Shown: positions 6,954-17,020 of the stretch, piece by piece
Layout: the number at the start of each line of letters is the position of its first letter
Position numbering within the stretch: the first letter of the stretch is position 1
From: Ignavibacteriota bacterium
GTDB taxonomy: Bacteria > Bacteroidota > Ignavibacteria > UBA10030 > UBA6906
DNA: 33,351 nucleotides
Assembly: GCA_016218065.1 (NCBI GenBank)
Contig: JACRFA010000012.1
Span: 1-33,351, forward strand
Direction of reading: 5' to 3'
Translations under genes and position numbers: made by a program
The notes under the pieces: model-generated
What the model saw: only the letters and a program-made list of their open reading frames with translations
Databases searched by the model: none
What the model was told of the DNA's origin: nothing

Positions 6954-8741
6954 GTGCGAAAGTATGCGTTTAGAATTAGTATTGTTGCTGCCGCGTTGCT
7001 CATCGGCATCTATTATCTGTGGCCGACGTATGTCGACTATCGCTTCCAGCAGCAACTCAAATCGCTCACGGGGGCAGACAGCCTGAAGTTCTATGAGGAA
7101 CATGAGGCTGATATCCGCGAGAACAGGGCACGCCGCATCAAGCTTGGGCTCGATTTGCAAGGCGGGATGCGCGTTGTTCTGGAGGTGAACACCCTGAAGC
7201 TGATTGAGGATCTCGCCAAGAACAAGGACGAGCAGTTCACGCAGCTGGCTCAGGAAGTGCGAAACGAACTCCTGACCTCCGAAGAGACTCCCGTCGCCAT
7301 CATGAAGCGCAAGTTCGATGAGCGGGGAATCCGGATGGGCAAGTACTATCGCTCCATTCGCGAAACCAACGACGAGGTCGCTTCCTATCTTGAAGATGAA
7401 TCGAAGAAGGCGATCGACCGTGCAATCGAAATCGTGCGCAACCGCGTCGACCAGTACGGCGTGTCGGAGCCGTCCATTCAGAAACTCGGCGGCACGCGTA
7501 TTATCGTCGAGTTGCCGGGCGTTTCGAACGAGCAAGAAGTGCGTGACCTGGTCGGGAAGACGGCGCTCCTCGAGTTCAAGTTGCTGAAAGAGCCTGAACA
7601 GGTCCAGCGTGCGCTCATGGAAATCGACCGCATCATTGCGGGCAAAACCGACACTACCGCGGCCGACACGACCAAAGCATTGAGCGACACTACCGCGCGA
7701 GCGCATCCGTTCACATCTCTGCTCACCGGTCTTGGCGGCGATATCGCCGTCTCGTCAGAAAACATCGATAGAGTGAAGCGCTTGCTCGCCCGCGATGATG
7801 TGAAGCGCGGCATGCCGCCGGACATGCAAGTTCTCTTCGGCGCAAAATCCACGATCGTGCAGGGCGTTGCCTACACGCCTATCTATTGCGTCAAAGCGCA
7901 GGCCGAGCTTGAAGGCGGCGTTGTCGTCAACGCGAAGGCAAGCATCGACCCCAACACGGCGGGTCATGTCGTCGATATGGAGATGAACAACGAAGGCTCG
8001 AAGGATTGGGCGCGCATCACCGGAGCAAACATCAAGAAGCGCATTGCGATTGTAATGGACAACGCTGTGTTCTCAGCTCCCGTCGTGCAGCAAAAAATCA
8101 TTGGCGGCCGCTCGCAAATCAGCGGCATGTCGAATCTCGACGAAGCGCGACTCATTGAGATTGTGCTGAAGGCCGGCGCGTTGCCCGCTCCCGTTGAGAT
8201 TGCTGAGCAGCGTTCCGTCGGTCCGTCGCTCGGCGAAGACTCGATTCGCAGCGGATTATTTTCGTCGGGTCTTGCCACGCTCCTGACCATTCTCTTCATG
8301 ATCATTTACTATAGAACAGGCGGCGCCGTTGCGGATGTCGCCGTAGTCTTCTGTCTGATTCTGCTGCTTGCTGTGCTCGCCGCATTTCAAGGCACACTGA
8401 CGCTGCCGGGCATCGCCGGTATTATTCTCACGTTAGCAGTGGCGGTCGACGCGAACGTGCTGATCTACGAACGCGTACGCGAGGAACAAGCAACGGGCAA
8501 AACGCTCCGCGCGGCAATCGACGCAGGCTACGAGAAGGCGTTCACCGCGATCTTCGACTCGAACCTCACGACATTCATCACCGGCGTTATTCTGTTTCAG
8601 TTCGGAACCGGGCCTGTACAAGGCTTCGCGTTGACGCTGATGATCGGTATCGCAGCAAGTATGTTCACCGCGATCTTCATCACAAGAATTATTTTCAACG
8701 TCATGACGGATAAGTCAGGCGCGAAGGTGAGCTTCGGCTAA
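6954..8741 (+). CDS. secD: Protein translocase subunit SecD
   Basis: SecD works with SecF and SecYEG, using the proton gradient to pull exported proteins across the inner membrane. The 595 residues hold an N-terminal membrane helix (about 7-23), the hallmark GLDLQGG (65-71) of the periplasmic P1 domain, and a large periplasmic region. Five C-terminal helices follow, starting near SGLFSSGLATLLTILFMIIYY. The proton-path segment has AVAVDANVLIYERVREE and GYEKAFTAIFDSNLTT, the conserved SecD signatures. The start is GTG 6954 with GGAGG at 6944-6948. secF follows after 51 bases and a STAS gene after that, all closed by one terminator. Confidence 0.97.
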   Translation: MRKYAFRISIVAAALLIGIYYLWPTYVDYRFQQQLKSLTGADSLKFYEEHEADIRENRARRIKLGLDLQGGMRVVLEVNTLKLIEDLAKNKDEQFTQLAQEVRNELLTSEETPVAIMKRKFDERGIRMGKYYRSIRETNDEVASYLEDESKKAIDRAIEIVRNRVDQYGVSEPSIQKLGGTRIIVELPGVSNEQEVRDLVGKTALLEFKLLKEPEQVQRALMEIDRIIAGKTDTTAADTTKALSDTTARAHPFTSLLTGLGGDIAVSSENIDRVKRLLARDDVKRGMPPDMQVLFGAKSTIVQGVAYTPIYCVKAQAELEGGVVVNAKASIDPNTAGHVVDMEMNNEGSKDWARITGANIKKRIAIVMDNAVFSAPVVQQKIIGGRSQISGMSNLDEARLIEIVLKAGALPAPVEIAEQRSVGPSLGEDSIRSGLFSSGLATLLTILFMIIYYRTGGAVADVAVVFCLILLLAVLAAFQGTLTLPGIAGIILTLAVAVDANVLIYERVREEQATGKTLRAAIDAGYEKAFTAIFDSNLTTFITGVILFQFGTGPVQGFALTLMIGIAASMFTAIFITRIIFNVMTDKSGAKVSFG

Positions 8742-8792
8742 ACGAAGCTTCCGGCATAACAAAGAAATTCTTACGTCAGGAGAAACTTCTAC

Positions 8793-9719
8793 ATGCGGCT
8801 TTTTGGAAAAACGAATATTGATTTCATGGGGAAACGAAGACTCTGGTACACAGTCTCCGCTTCCATCATTCTCATCGGCATGATTTCGCTTGTTATCAAA
8901 GGCCTGGACTACGGCATCGACTTCCTCGGCGGAACGGAAATCATTGTCCGCTTCAACAGCCCCGAAGAGATCGGGTCGCTGCGCGATGCGCTCGTCAAAG
9001 GCGGCATCGCCAAAGGCGAAGTGAAGTCGTACGGCAGCGAACGCGATTTCGTTCTTCGCACAACAGAGCAAGGCACGGGGACGACAGTCGGCGATAAAAT
9101 GCGAGCGGCGCTCACCCAAAGTTTTCCGACCAACAAATTCGAGGTGTTGAAGGAAGACAAGATCGGCCCGAAAATCGGCGCTGAGCTGCGGCAGAAAGCG
9201 TTCTGGGCGATCCTCTGGTCGCTCGTTGCCATCAGCATTTATGTCGGATTCCGGTTCAAGTGGATTTACGGGGTCGGCGCGGTGGTCGCGTTGTTCCACG
9301 ACGTGCTGGTCACGCTCGGCATCATCTCCATCTTCGACGGCATCACGCCCAGCTTCAATCTCGAAATCACGCAAGACATGATCGCCGCGTTCCTGACACT
9401 CGTCGGTTTGTCCGTGAACGACACAGTCGTTATCTTTGACCGTCTCCGCGAGAACCAGAAGATCTTCCGCAGCATGGGGCTCTTGCAGCTCATCAACAAA
9501 AGTCTGAACGAAACGTTGAGCCGCACCATCATCACCTCCGGCACGATCTTCGTCGTTCTGATCGTCATGTCGTTGTTCGGCGGCGAAGTGTTCCGCGGAT
9601 TCTCGTTCGCCTTGACGATCGGCATCGTGACCGGAACGTATTCGTCGATCTACATCGCGAGCGCCATTGTTCTTGAGTGGGCGAATCGCGCGAAGAAGGA
9701 AGCAAAGCTCATTGATTAA
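8793..9719 (+). CDS. secF: Protein translocase subunit SecF
   Basis: The 308 residues are typical of SecF. The first helix is at about 18-36, the hallmark GIDFLGGT at 41-48, then a short periplasmic domain, and five further helices from about 132. The conserved VGLSVNDTVVIFDRLREN lies at about 205-222, and LSRTIITSGT follows. SecF forms the inner-membrane SecDF complex with the upstream product, whose gene ends 51 bases before. AGGAGA at about 8779 serves as ribosome-binding site for the ATG. Confidence 0.97.
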   Translation: MRLFGKTNIDFMGKRRLWYTVSASIILIGMISLVIKGLDYGIDFLGGTEIIVRFNSPEEIGSLRDALVKGGIAKGEVKSYGSERDFVLRTTEQGTGTTVGDKMRAALTQSFPTNKFEVLKEDKIGPKIGAELRQKAFWAILWSLVAISIYVGFRFKWIYGVGAVVALFHDVLVTLGIISIFDGITPSFNLEITQDMIAAFLTLVGLSVNDTVVIFDRLRENQKIFRSMGLLQLINKSLNETLSRTIITSGTIFVVLIVMSLFGGEVFRGFSFALTIGIVTGTYSSIYIASAIVLEWANRAKKEAKLID

Positions 9720-9746
9720 CACCGCACTCTCCTGAACGAGGGAGCT

Positions 9747-10088
9747 ATGAAATTCAAAACCACACAGCAGGGCGGCGTCACCGTCATTGCCATCGAGGGG
9801 AACCTCATGGGCGGACCCGATGCCTCAACATTGAACGATAAGCTCGTTGAGTTGGTCGAGGTGAAGAAGAAACATGTTGTGATTGATCTGAGCGGCGTCT
9901 CCATCATCAACAGCTCAGGACTCGGCATGCTGATCAAAGGCGCATCGACGATGAAGGGCGCCGGCGGCGGCTTGAAAATCGCCAAGGCCTCGGACAAAAT
10001 TCTGGAGCTGATTAAGATCACCAAACTGACCGGCATACTCGACACGCACAAATCCGTTGCAGACGCCGCGGCGAGTTTCAAAAAGTGA
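9747..10088 (+). CDS. STAS-domain protein, anti-sigma factor antagonist-like
   Basis: The 113-residue cytoplasmic protein is a single STAS domain of the SpoIIAA/RsbV type. The conserved loop DLSGVSIINSSGLGML places the usual phosphorylated serine at 56 or 57. In such systems the unphosphorylated form binds an anti-sigma kinase and frees a sigma factor. No kinase or phosphatase partner is nearby, so its partner must be elsewhere. GAGGGAG lies just before the ATG. It begins 27 bases after secF and is followed by a strong terminator, so it is the last gene of the secDF unit. Confidence 0.9.
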   Translation: MKFKTTQQGGVTVIAIEGNLMGGPDASTLNDKLVELVEVKKKHVVIDLSGVSIINSSGLGMLIKGASTMKGAGGGLKIAKASDKILELIKITKLTGILDTHKSVADAAASFKK

Positions 10089-10108
10089 TTGATTCTCTCA
10101 ATGCAATC

Positions 10109-10146
10109 TCCGACCTTTCTTCCGTAGAGAGGTCGGAATTTTTTTG
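10109..10146 (+). terminator. Rho-independent terminator of secD-secF-STAS
   Basis: The stem CCGACCT (10110-10116) pairs with AGGTCGG (10130-10136) across a 13-base loop, and is followed by AATTTTTTT. It lies 21 bases after the STAS stop codon. Confidence 0.88.
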
Positions 10147-10188
10147 TCTTCGAAGAAGCAGATCTCTCACTGCGCGAGAAAGAAACAT

Positions 10189-11546
<1,358 letters not shown>

Positions 11547-11602
11547 CGCTCGCTTCACAACGAAATGATGTTCGACCCCTTAGTCAGCCGACTGGCCGCT
11601 TC

Positions 11603-12793
11603 GTGAAAGGCACTGCAAACTTCAAAATCCTTCTGCTCGTCATCGCCATTGCGATTGTCGTCGGCATGCTGTTTTACTCCCAGAACATGATCAACCGGCT
11701 GCTGGCGAAGGAGCGTGAAGTTGTCGATCTGTATGCGCGTTCACTCGAGTATCTCGCGAGCGAGCAATCATCCGCCGGCGATATCAGTTTTGTGTTTGAT
11801 GAAATTGTGCGGGCGATCGATTTTCCGATGGTGCTCACCGACGCGCAGAACAATCCCATCCAGCCCCTGCGCGCAAGCGCCCGCAACGTTAGCATCGATA
11901 CGAGCCTTTCGCACGAAGACCAAACTGCCCTTCTGCGCGACATCATTCGAAGTCTCGATGAACAGAACGCTCCCCTGCGCGTCGCACTCCAGGACACGAT
12001 CGTGCTCAACTATCTCCATTACGGCGAATCGGATCTGATCCGGCGGCTGCGACTGATGCCGTACATCCAGTTCGCGCTCGCCGGACTGTTCATTGTTGTC
12101 GCGTACGTCGGGTTCAGCTACATCAAACGGAATGAGCAAAGCAATATCTGGGTCGGCATGTCGAAGGAAACGGCGCATCAACTCGGCACGCCGCTCTCGA
12201 GCATGATGGGCTGGCTCGAACTCGCGAGAGAACACGCAGCCGGCAATCCGCAACTCAGCGAGACTGTTGTGGAGATGGGAAACGACATTGAGCGTTTGAA
12301 CAAAGTCGCGGCGCGGTTCTCAAAAATCGGGTCACGACCGGATTTGAAACAGGAGAATGTTCGTGAAGTGATTCAGGGCGTGATCGACTACATGTCGCGG
12401 CGTATCTCACGAACGCGCAAGGTCATCGATCTTGCCATCGTCACGCCGGGCGACTTCTACGCGCAGATCAATCGCGAGCTATTTGAGTGGGTGATTGAAA
12501 ACCTGATGAAGAACGCGCTCGATGCGATGGAAACACCAACGGGCAGAATCTCATTCCGCCTTGAGCAAGCAGGCAAAACCACTACCATCGATGTCAGCGA
12601 CACCGGAAAAGGCATCGATCCCAAATTCCACAAAGACGTCTTCCGTCCCGGATACAGCACCAAGAAGCGCGGCTGGGGACTCGGCCTGAGTCTTTCAAAA
12701 AGAATTATCGAAGATTACCACCGGGGGAAGTTGTTCCTGAAGCAAAGCGCGGTCGGCGCAGGGACAACGTTTCGGATTCGGCTGAGACTCTAA
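11603..12793 (+). CDS. Membrane-bound sensor histidine kinase
   Basis: The product of about 396 residues has two membrane helices (about 8-25 and 154-174) around an extracytoplasmic sensing region of about 130 residues. The H-box KETAHQLGTPLSSMMGW puts the phosphorylated His at about 192. The ATPase domain has the N-box NLMKNALDAM, DTGKGID, and the G-box GWGLGLSLSKRIIEDYH. It should autophosphorylate and pass the phosphate to a response regulator, but none is adjacent. The frame is open back into purA. I chose GTG 11603 because it follows the purA stop by 56 bases and precedes the first helix, though its ribosome-binding site is poor. Confidence 0.88.
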   Translation: MKGTANFKILLLVIAIAIVVGMLFYSQNMINRLLAKEREVVDLYARSLEYLASEQSSAGDISFVFDEIVRAIDFPMVLTDAQNNPIQPLRASARNVSIDTSLSHEDQTALLRDIIRSLDEQNAPLRVALQDTIVLNYLHYGESDLIRRLRLMPYIQFALAGLFIVVAYVGFSYIKRNEQSNIWVGMSKETAHQLGTPLSSMMGWLELAREHAAGNPQLSETVVEMGNDIERLNKVAARFSKIGSRPDLKQENVREVIQGVIDYMSRRISRTRKVIDLAIVTPGDFYAQINRELFEWVIENLMKNALDAMETPTGRISFRLEQAGKTTTIDVSDTGKGIDPKFHKDVFRPGYSTKKRGWGLGLSLSKRIIEDYHRGKLFLKQSAVGAGTTFRIRLRL

Positions 12794-12796
12794 ATC

Positions 12797-13070
12797 CTGA
12801 GCCTCGTTTTTTCACGCCAAAATCCTGAGCCTCGCTTTCTGAGGCGAAGGATCTTCTGTTAAAGAGATGCCATACCCTTCGCGAACAACGCTCTGGCTTG
12901 AGTGGAGGGATGCTAAACCCTTCGTGAAACAACGCTCAGGGTTACGTGGAGGAATGCTATACCCTTCGCGAAAAGCGCTCAGGGTTGCATATTCCTGAGC
13001 CTCGTTTTCTGAGGCGAAGGATCTTTCACTGTTGGGGTGATAGCCCCTTCGCGAAGTGCGCTCAGGGTCG
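12797..13070. repeat. Compound dispersed repeat with three tandem 43-44 bp units
   Basis: Units starting with ATGC at 12867, 12910 and 12954 each contain CCCTTCG-GAA...CGCTC-GGGTT and are 43-44 bases apart. They are flanked by copies of CCTGAGCCTCG...GAGGCGAAGGATCTT at about 12826 and 12993, each with a GCCTC/GAGGC hairpin. A shorter copy of the same type starts at 12797. A further half-unit, CCCTTCGCGAAGTGCGCTCA, is at about 13046. A related single copy lies at 22551-22578. The right part overlaps the 3' end of the patatin gene. Confidence 0.75.
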
Positions 13071-14145
13071 AAAGAGCCTTCATTCTTCCCATCTCAAACG
13101 TCTCCCCCAATTTCGGCTGCACGAACTCCGTGTCTTGTACAGGCAGCTCTTCGTCCGGCGCAATGATCACGGGATCGATGATCTGCTTATTGCCATGCTT
13201 GAACGAGAAGTGATACTCTTCTTCATCGAGAATTCCTTCGAGTCGAGAGCGACTTTCTTCGTCGCGCGCCGATTCGAGCAGACGCGCCTTCAATGTTTCC
13301 CAGCGGGTGAGGTCATTGTTCACGTCCTTCACGCTCTGCATGTCGCGATGGAAGTAGAGATTCGGCAGCAACTCCACTGCCGTCCTGACGAGCAGCGAAA
13401 AGACATTCGGGAATTTCGCTTTGATGCTCTCTTCGGTTTTGTTGGGATAGGTTGGATAGGTGTTGACGACATATAACTCGCTGATATCGCCGGTCGAGAG
13501 AATCGACTTCAGCGGCGTCTTGTTCGAGATGCCGCCGTCGGCGTAGAGCTGCGGTGTGTCCTGGAGATGCTCGGGGATTTCGGGATCGGCAACAACCGAC
13601 TGGACAGGCGGATAGGCGACCGTCGTGATCGTCGATGCCATGATGTACTCTTTTGCCTTCTGCAAATCCGGCTCGGTGGTAAGGCACGGAAGGTAGGCGG
13701 CCCCGGTCTGCAGCGATGTCAGCGAGACAAAGAAATCGTCCACCGTTCTGCGCGAGCGGATCGCCTCGAGATCGAGATAGTTCTCGATGTATGTTTGGTA
13801 AAGCGGCGTGTTATCGAAAATCGAATCGACGCCCGTGAGATGCGGCCATTGCTCGATGCGGTGTGTCGCGAATTTCGTAATCAGCTTGAAGATTTCCCAG
13901 CCGCGCACTTTGTAGATGTCGTCGTTCTTCAGCTTCTTCCATTGCGATTCGATTTCATCGCGCGCAGCCGCCAGACTCTCCGCCTGCGCGATGCTCATGC
14001 CGTTCAACGCGCCGACCGATGTGCCGGAGAGAATGTTGATGCGCTTGTTGTTCTTCTCGAAATAGTCGAGCAGTTCATACAGCGCGCCGGCCTGAAATGC
14101 CCCGCGTGCGCCTCCGCCCGAAAGCACGAGCGCCAGTTTTCCCAC
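12979..14145 (-). CDS. Patatin-like phospholipase
   Basis: The 388-residue protein begins directly with the patatin domain: the oxyanion loop SGGGARGAFQAG at about 9-20, the nucleophile elbow GTSVG at about 41-45, and the second catalytic residue in YADGGISNKTPL at about 206-217. Patatin enzymes are Ser-Asp dyad lipid acyl hydrolases. There is no signal peptide, so it is probably cytoplasmic or membrane-associated. The start is GTG with GAGG upstream. Oddly, about the last 30 residues (from STLSALREG to NMQP) are encoded by the dispersed repeat that spans its 3' end. The original stop was therefore probably lost and replaced. Confidence 0.9.
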   Translation of the reverse strand: MGKLALVLSGGGARGAFQAGALYELLDYFEKNNKRINILSGTSVGALNGMSIAQAESLAAARDEIESQWKKLKNDDIYKVRGWEIFKLITKFATHRIEQWPHLTGVDSIFDNTPLYQTYIENYLDLEAIRSRRTVDDFFVSLTSLQTGAAYLPCLTTEPDLQKAKEYIMASTITTVAYPPVQSVVADPEIPEHLQDTPQLYADGGISNKTPLKSILSTGDISELYVVNTYPTYPNKTEESIKAKFPNVFSLLVRTAVELLPNLYFHRDMQSVKDVNNDLTRWETLKARLLESARDEESRSRLEGILDEEEYHFSFKHGNKQIIDPVIIAPDEELPVQDTEFVQPKLGETFEMGRMKALSTLSALREGAITPTVKDPSPQKTRLRNMQP

Positions 14146-14261
14146 ACTTACCTCTGCATTGATTGGGTCAAAGATAGAAAAGTCTCGGAGGAGTTACAAC
14201 CTGAAACCCTGTAGAGATTCCTCATCGAAACTACCTAAGAACTGTCTTTCTGCCCCGACAT

Positions 14262-14430
14262 AGTCGGAATCACAGAGGCGCCGTGCCTGCCGCCTGCCTG
14301 CCGGTAGGCAGGGCAGGCAGGGAGGATCCAGAAACCCGACCTGGTTTCTCCCAAAGGGATGCCTGCGAAGCGGCATTCACTCCGTCCCGACTTGGGAGGC
14401 AGTCTGGACTCCGTTCAGAATGACAATCAA
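14262..14430. repeat. Dispersed-repeat DNA with strong hairpin between patatin and aminopeptidase genes
   Basis: The gap 14146-14484 holds no convincing gene. A long near-palindrome lies at about 14285-14321 (CTGCCGCCTGCCTGCC, then GGTA, then GGCAGGGCAGGCAG). Next is a small stem, GAAACC/GGTTTC (14331-14348), and then a segment ending in CCGTTCAGAATGACA at about 14410-14424. That end matches, inverted, the TGTCATTCTGAACG at about 24702, inside the DUF2085 gene. The hairpin could also serve as a transcription stop. Confidence 0.55.
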
Positions 14431-14484
14431 AAGATGTCGAGATGATCTTCTGGCGTTTTTCGGGAATCTCCAAGAAACTCTCAA

Positions 14485-16968
14485 TTATCTACGATGGTCG
14501 CTCCCCCCTCGCATCCGCGCGATCTTCCCCAACGCTTCCTTCGCCCCCACAGTCAGGTTCGCATCAAAATCCAAACGCTGAATCTCGCTGAGCGTCGGTT
14601 CGGCTTCGCGCACGTACAAATTGCCCAGCAGCTCGATCGCCTTTTGCTGCAAACGTAACGGAGAATTTCTCGCCGCGTCGATCAGAATGCGATGAAGCGC
14701 GCTGTCGTCCGGCGCAATTGCGCTCCAGGCAATGAACGCCGCTTCGCGAACGTATTGTTTGTACACAGAGCCCGTGTACTTTTTCAGGTAAGCGAGCGCA
14801 GCCGGGTTCTTCGTTTCGCGAAATGCATTCAGGCACGCGATAACAATTTCGTTGTACCAAGACGGTCGGGTGAGTTGCTGCGCAATGAAGTTGATGTCAG
14901 TGTTCCGCTCGACCCGCGCCAGTGCGACAATCGCTGCGCCCACAACATCCGAATGTGAGTCGCGCAGAATTGTTTCGCGAAGAATTCCTGCCGCTGCGGA
15001 ACCGAACTGTGTTAGTCCGAGCACGGCGGCTTTCCGCACGCGATACTCGTTCGATGCGAGCGCCTGCTTCGCAACCGTCAACGCAGCACCACTCCTGACA
15101 GCGCCCAGAAGCTGTGCAGCCTCGGAGGCATCGGCCCAACTCCGCGGCTCATCGATGATCTTCGCGAGAATGCTGAGCGTTGCTTTGCTCGTCGGATGTC
15201 GATCCGACATCTGCCGCATCGCCCAGAGTCTGCCAGGCAACTCATCGTGCGTTGCCTGATACGCAAGCTCCTCCACTTCTTTGTCGAAACGAATCTCGGC
15301 GACGAGACTTCCTTCCCCATCAAAACTCACCATCAGAGGCCGCTCATCACTTGGAATGACAAAGTGTTCGTCGTCTGTCTTGATCTGAATAGTGTCGGTC
15401 CGGGTTCGGTGTGGCGTCGCGATCGTGACTGTCGCCGGTATCGTGAAAACTCCCTGGCCTTCAACCCGCGGCTGAACTTGCTTCACGGAAAGATCGATGG
15501 CCCCTGCTGTTGGAACATACGTGTAGCTGACTTCGAACTGCGGATGTCCGGCGCCCGTGACCCATTCCTTGAAGAACCAACTGAGGTCCCGACCCGTCGC
15601 TTCAGCAACTGCAACGCGAAAGTCATCGCTCACGACGTTTTTGAATTCGTGCTTGCGAAGAAAGAGACTCAGGCTGCGGAAGAACTGCTCATCACCAAGT
15701 ATCCGCCTCAGCATGTGGAGTACGCACGCTCCCTTGAGATACGTATGTTGCTCGTTGTAGATGACGTCGGCGTTGTCGAAGCGATGGTATTCGAGTGGAC
15801 GAATAATGTTCTCCTTGTGAACATAATTCACGTAGTGTCGCTTCGCAAGGTCAAGATCAAACAAGAACTGATCGCGCCCGACGGATTCTTCATCCCACAA
15901 CATCATCGCGTAGCTGGCAAAGCTTTCGTTCAGCCAGATGTAGCCAAGACTCGCACACGTCGTATTGTCGCCAAACCAATGATGAGACAATTCGTGCGAG
16001 ATGGTTGCTTCGGCTGACCAATCAGAGTAATACTCGTCGAATGTTGGCGGACCGAAGTCAAGCGGCGCAGTTGCGTCGCGCAAGACGCAATCGCGATGTC
16101 CTGAGATGCCGGTGTGTTCCATCGCTCCGATGGTATAGTCGGGTGTCGCAATCAAATCGTACGCGCTCCACGGATATCGATAGCCGAATCGGTTCGAGAA
16201 AAACTCGACCATCTTCGGTGCGTTGCGGAAAGCATAAAGTCCCTCGCTCAGTCTGCCCCGCGGCGTGTATGCGCTCAAAGCAATGGAACCGAACGCCGGA
16301 GCCAACTTCCCTTCTTCGTAGTCCCCGACGTACAAAGCGATGAGATAGTTTGAATGCGGCAACGATTGCAACCAATGATACGTTGTGAATCCTTCGCCCT
16401 TCATGATCGTCTCAACCAGCTTGCTGTTCGAAATCACGGTGTACGGCGGCGGAACTGTCACAAGCATTTCCGACGTGAACTTGTCATTCACGTCGTTGTA
16501 GATCGGAAGCCAGTTGGCGTGGAGACCGCCTTCACCGTACGTATCAACAAAGTACTTTTCGGTCGATGGATCTTTTCGGAAATACAGGCCTGCACGCGGA
16601 GTTGCATCATACGCGATGGTCACGGCAAGCGTCTCACCAACTTCTGCTCGCGAGGGGAGCCGGATGTTCAGCGCCTTGCCCGTTGTTCGAAACTTCACAT
16701 TGCTTTTGGAACGCAGCGACACAGATCGCACATTGAGCGCGATTGCATCCAATGAGAGACTGTCAAGCTTCCGCAATGGCGTGAGCGTTACGGTAGCTTC
16801 GCCGAAGACGCGGCCTTTGGCAAACTCGAATTCCAACGAGGCTTTGAAATGCAACACATCATACGCCCGCTCACGCACTCGATTGAGCTTGCCTTCAGGG
16901 AGGCGTTGGGCAAGTATCCGCACGGGGCATGCAAAGGCAATCAACAACAGGATTATTGCGGCTTTCAT
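14485..16968 (-). CDS. Exported M1-family aminopeptidase with C-terminal HEAT-like repeats
   Basis: This zinc metallopeptidase of 827 residues should remove N-terminal amino acids from peptides. A signal peptide (AAIILLLIAFACPVRILA, cut near residue 20) sends it to the periplasm or outside. The M1 N-terminal saddle domain covers about 30-230. The substrate-binding GAMEH is at 281-285. The zinc site HELSH is at 325-329, with the third ligand Glu348 in WLNES, the exact HEXXH-18-E spacing. A Tyr proton donor is probable in the segment after residue 400. From about residue 590 the sequence becomes helical HEAT/armadillo-like repeats (RKAAVLGLTQFGSAAAG, VVGAAIVALARVE) instead of the ERAP1-type C-domain. 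Confidence 0.92.
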   Translation of the reverse strand: MKAAIILLLIAFACPVRILAQRLPEGKLNRVRERAYDVLHFKASLEFEFAKGRVFGEATVTLTPLRKLDSLSLDAIALNVRSVSLRSKSNVKFRTTGKALNIRLPSRAEVGETLAVTIAYDATPRAGLYFRKDPSTEKYFVDTYGEGGLHANWLPIYNDVNDKFTSEMLVTVPPPYTVISNSKLVETIMKGEGFTTYHWLQSLPHSNYLIALYVGDYEEGKLAPAFGSIALSAYTPRGRLSEGLYAFRNAPKMVEFFSNRFGYRYPWSAYDLIATPDYTIGAMEHTGISGHRDCVLRDATAPLDFGPPTFDEYYSDWSAEATISHELSHHWFGDNTTCASLGYIWLNESFASYAMMLWDEESVGRDQFLFDLDLAKRHYVNYVHKENIIRPLEYHRFDNADVIYNEQHTYLKGACVLHMLRRILGDEQFFRSLSLFLRKHEFKNVVSDDFRVAVAEATGRDLSWFFKEWVTGAGHPQFEVSYTYVPTAGAIDLSVKQVQPRVEGQGVFTIPATVTIATPHRTRTDTIQIKTDDEHFVIPSDERPLMVSFDGEGSLVAEIRFDKEVEELAYQATHDELPGRLWAMRQMSDRHPTSKATLSILAKIIDEPRSWADASEAAQLLGAVRSGAALTVAKQALASNEYRVRKAAVLGLTQFGSAAAGILRETILRDSHSDVVGAAIVALARVERNTDINFIAQQLTRPSWYNEIVIACLNAFRETKNPAALAYLKKYTGSVYKQYVREAAFIAWSAIAPDDSALHRILIDAARNSPLRLQQKAIELLGNLYVREAEPTLSEIQRLDFDANLTVGAKEALGKIARMRGGSDHRR

Positions 16969-17020
16969 GCTTCAGTTCCTCATTGTCTCGTCAACGTAAC
17001 AAAAGATCTTACCCATGGCA

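Noticed and set aside
6873-7706. Minus-strand frame of 277 codons opposite secD
   Set aside because: Composition of the mirror frame of a GC-rich gene; it lies antisense to unmistakable SecD sequence.
8715-9722. Minus-strand frame of 335 codons opposite secF
   Set aside because: Very rich in Asp, Glu, Arg and His from reverse reading of secF; no domain and no ribosome-binding site.
12867-12990. Tandem 43-44 bp units as a possible CRISPR
   Set aside because: The units are contiguous and diverged throughout, with no unique spacers between constant repeats.
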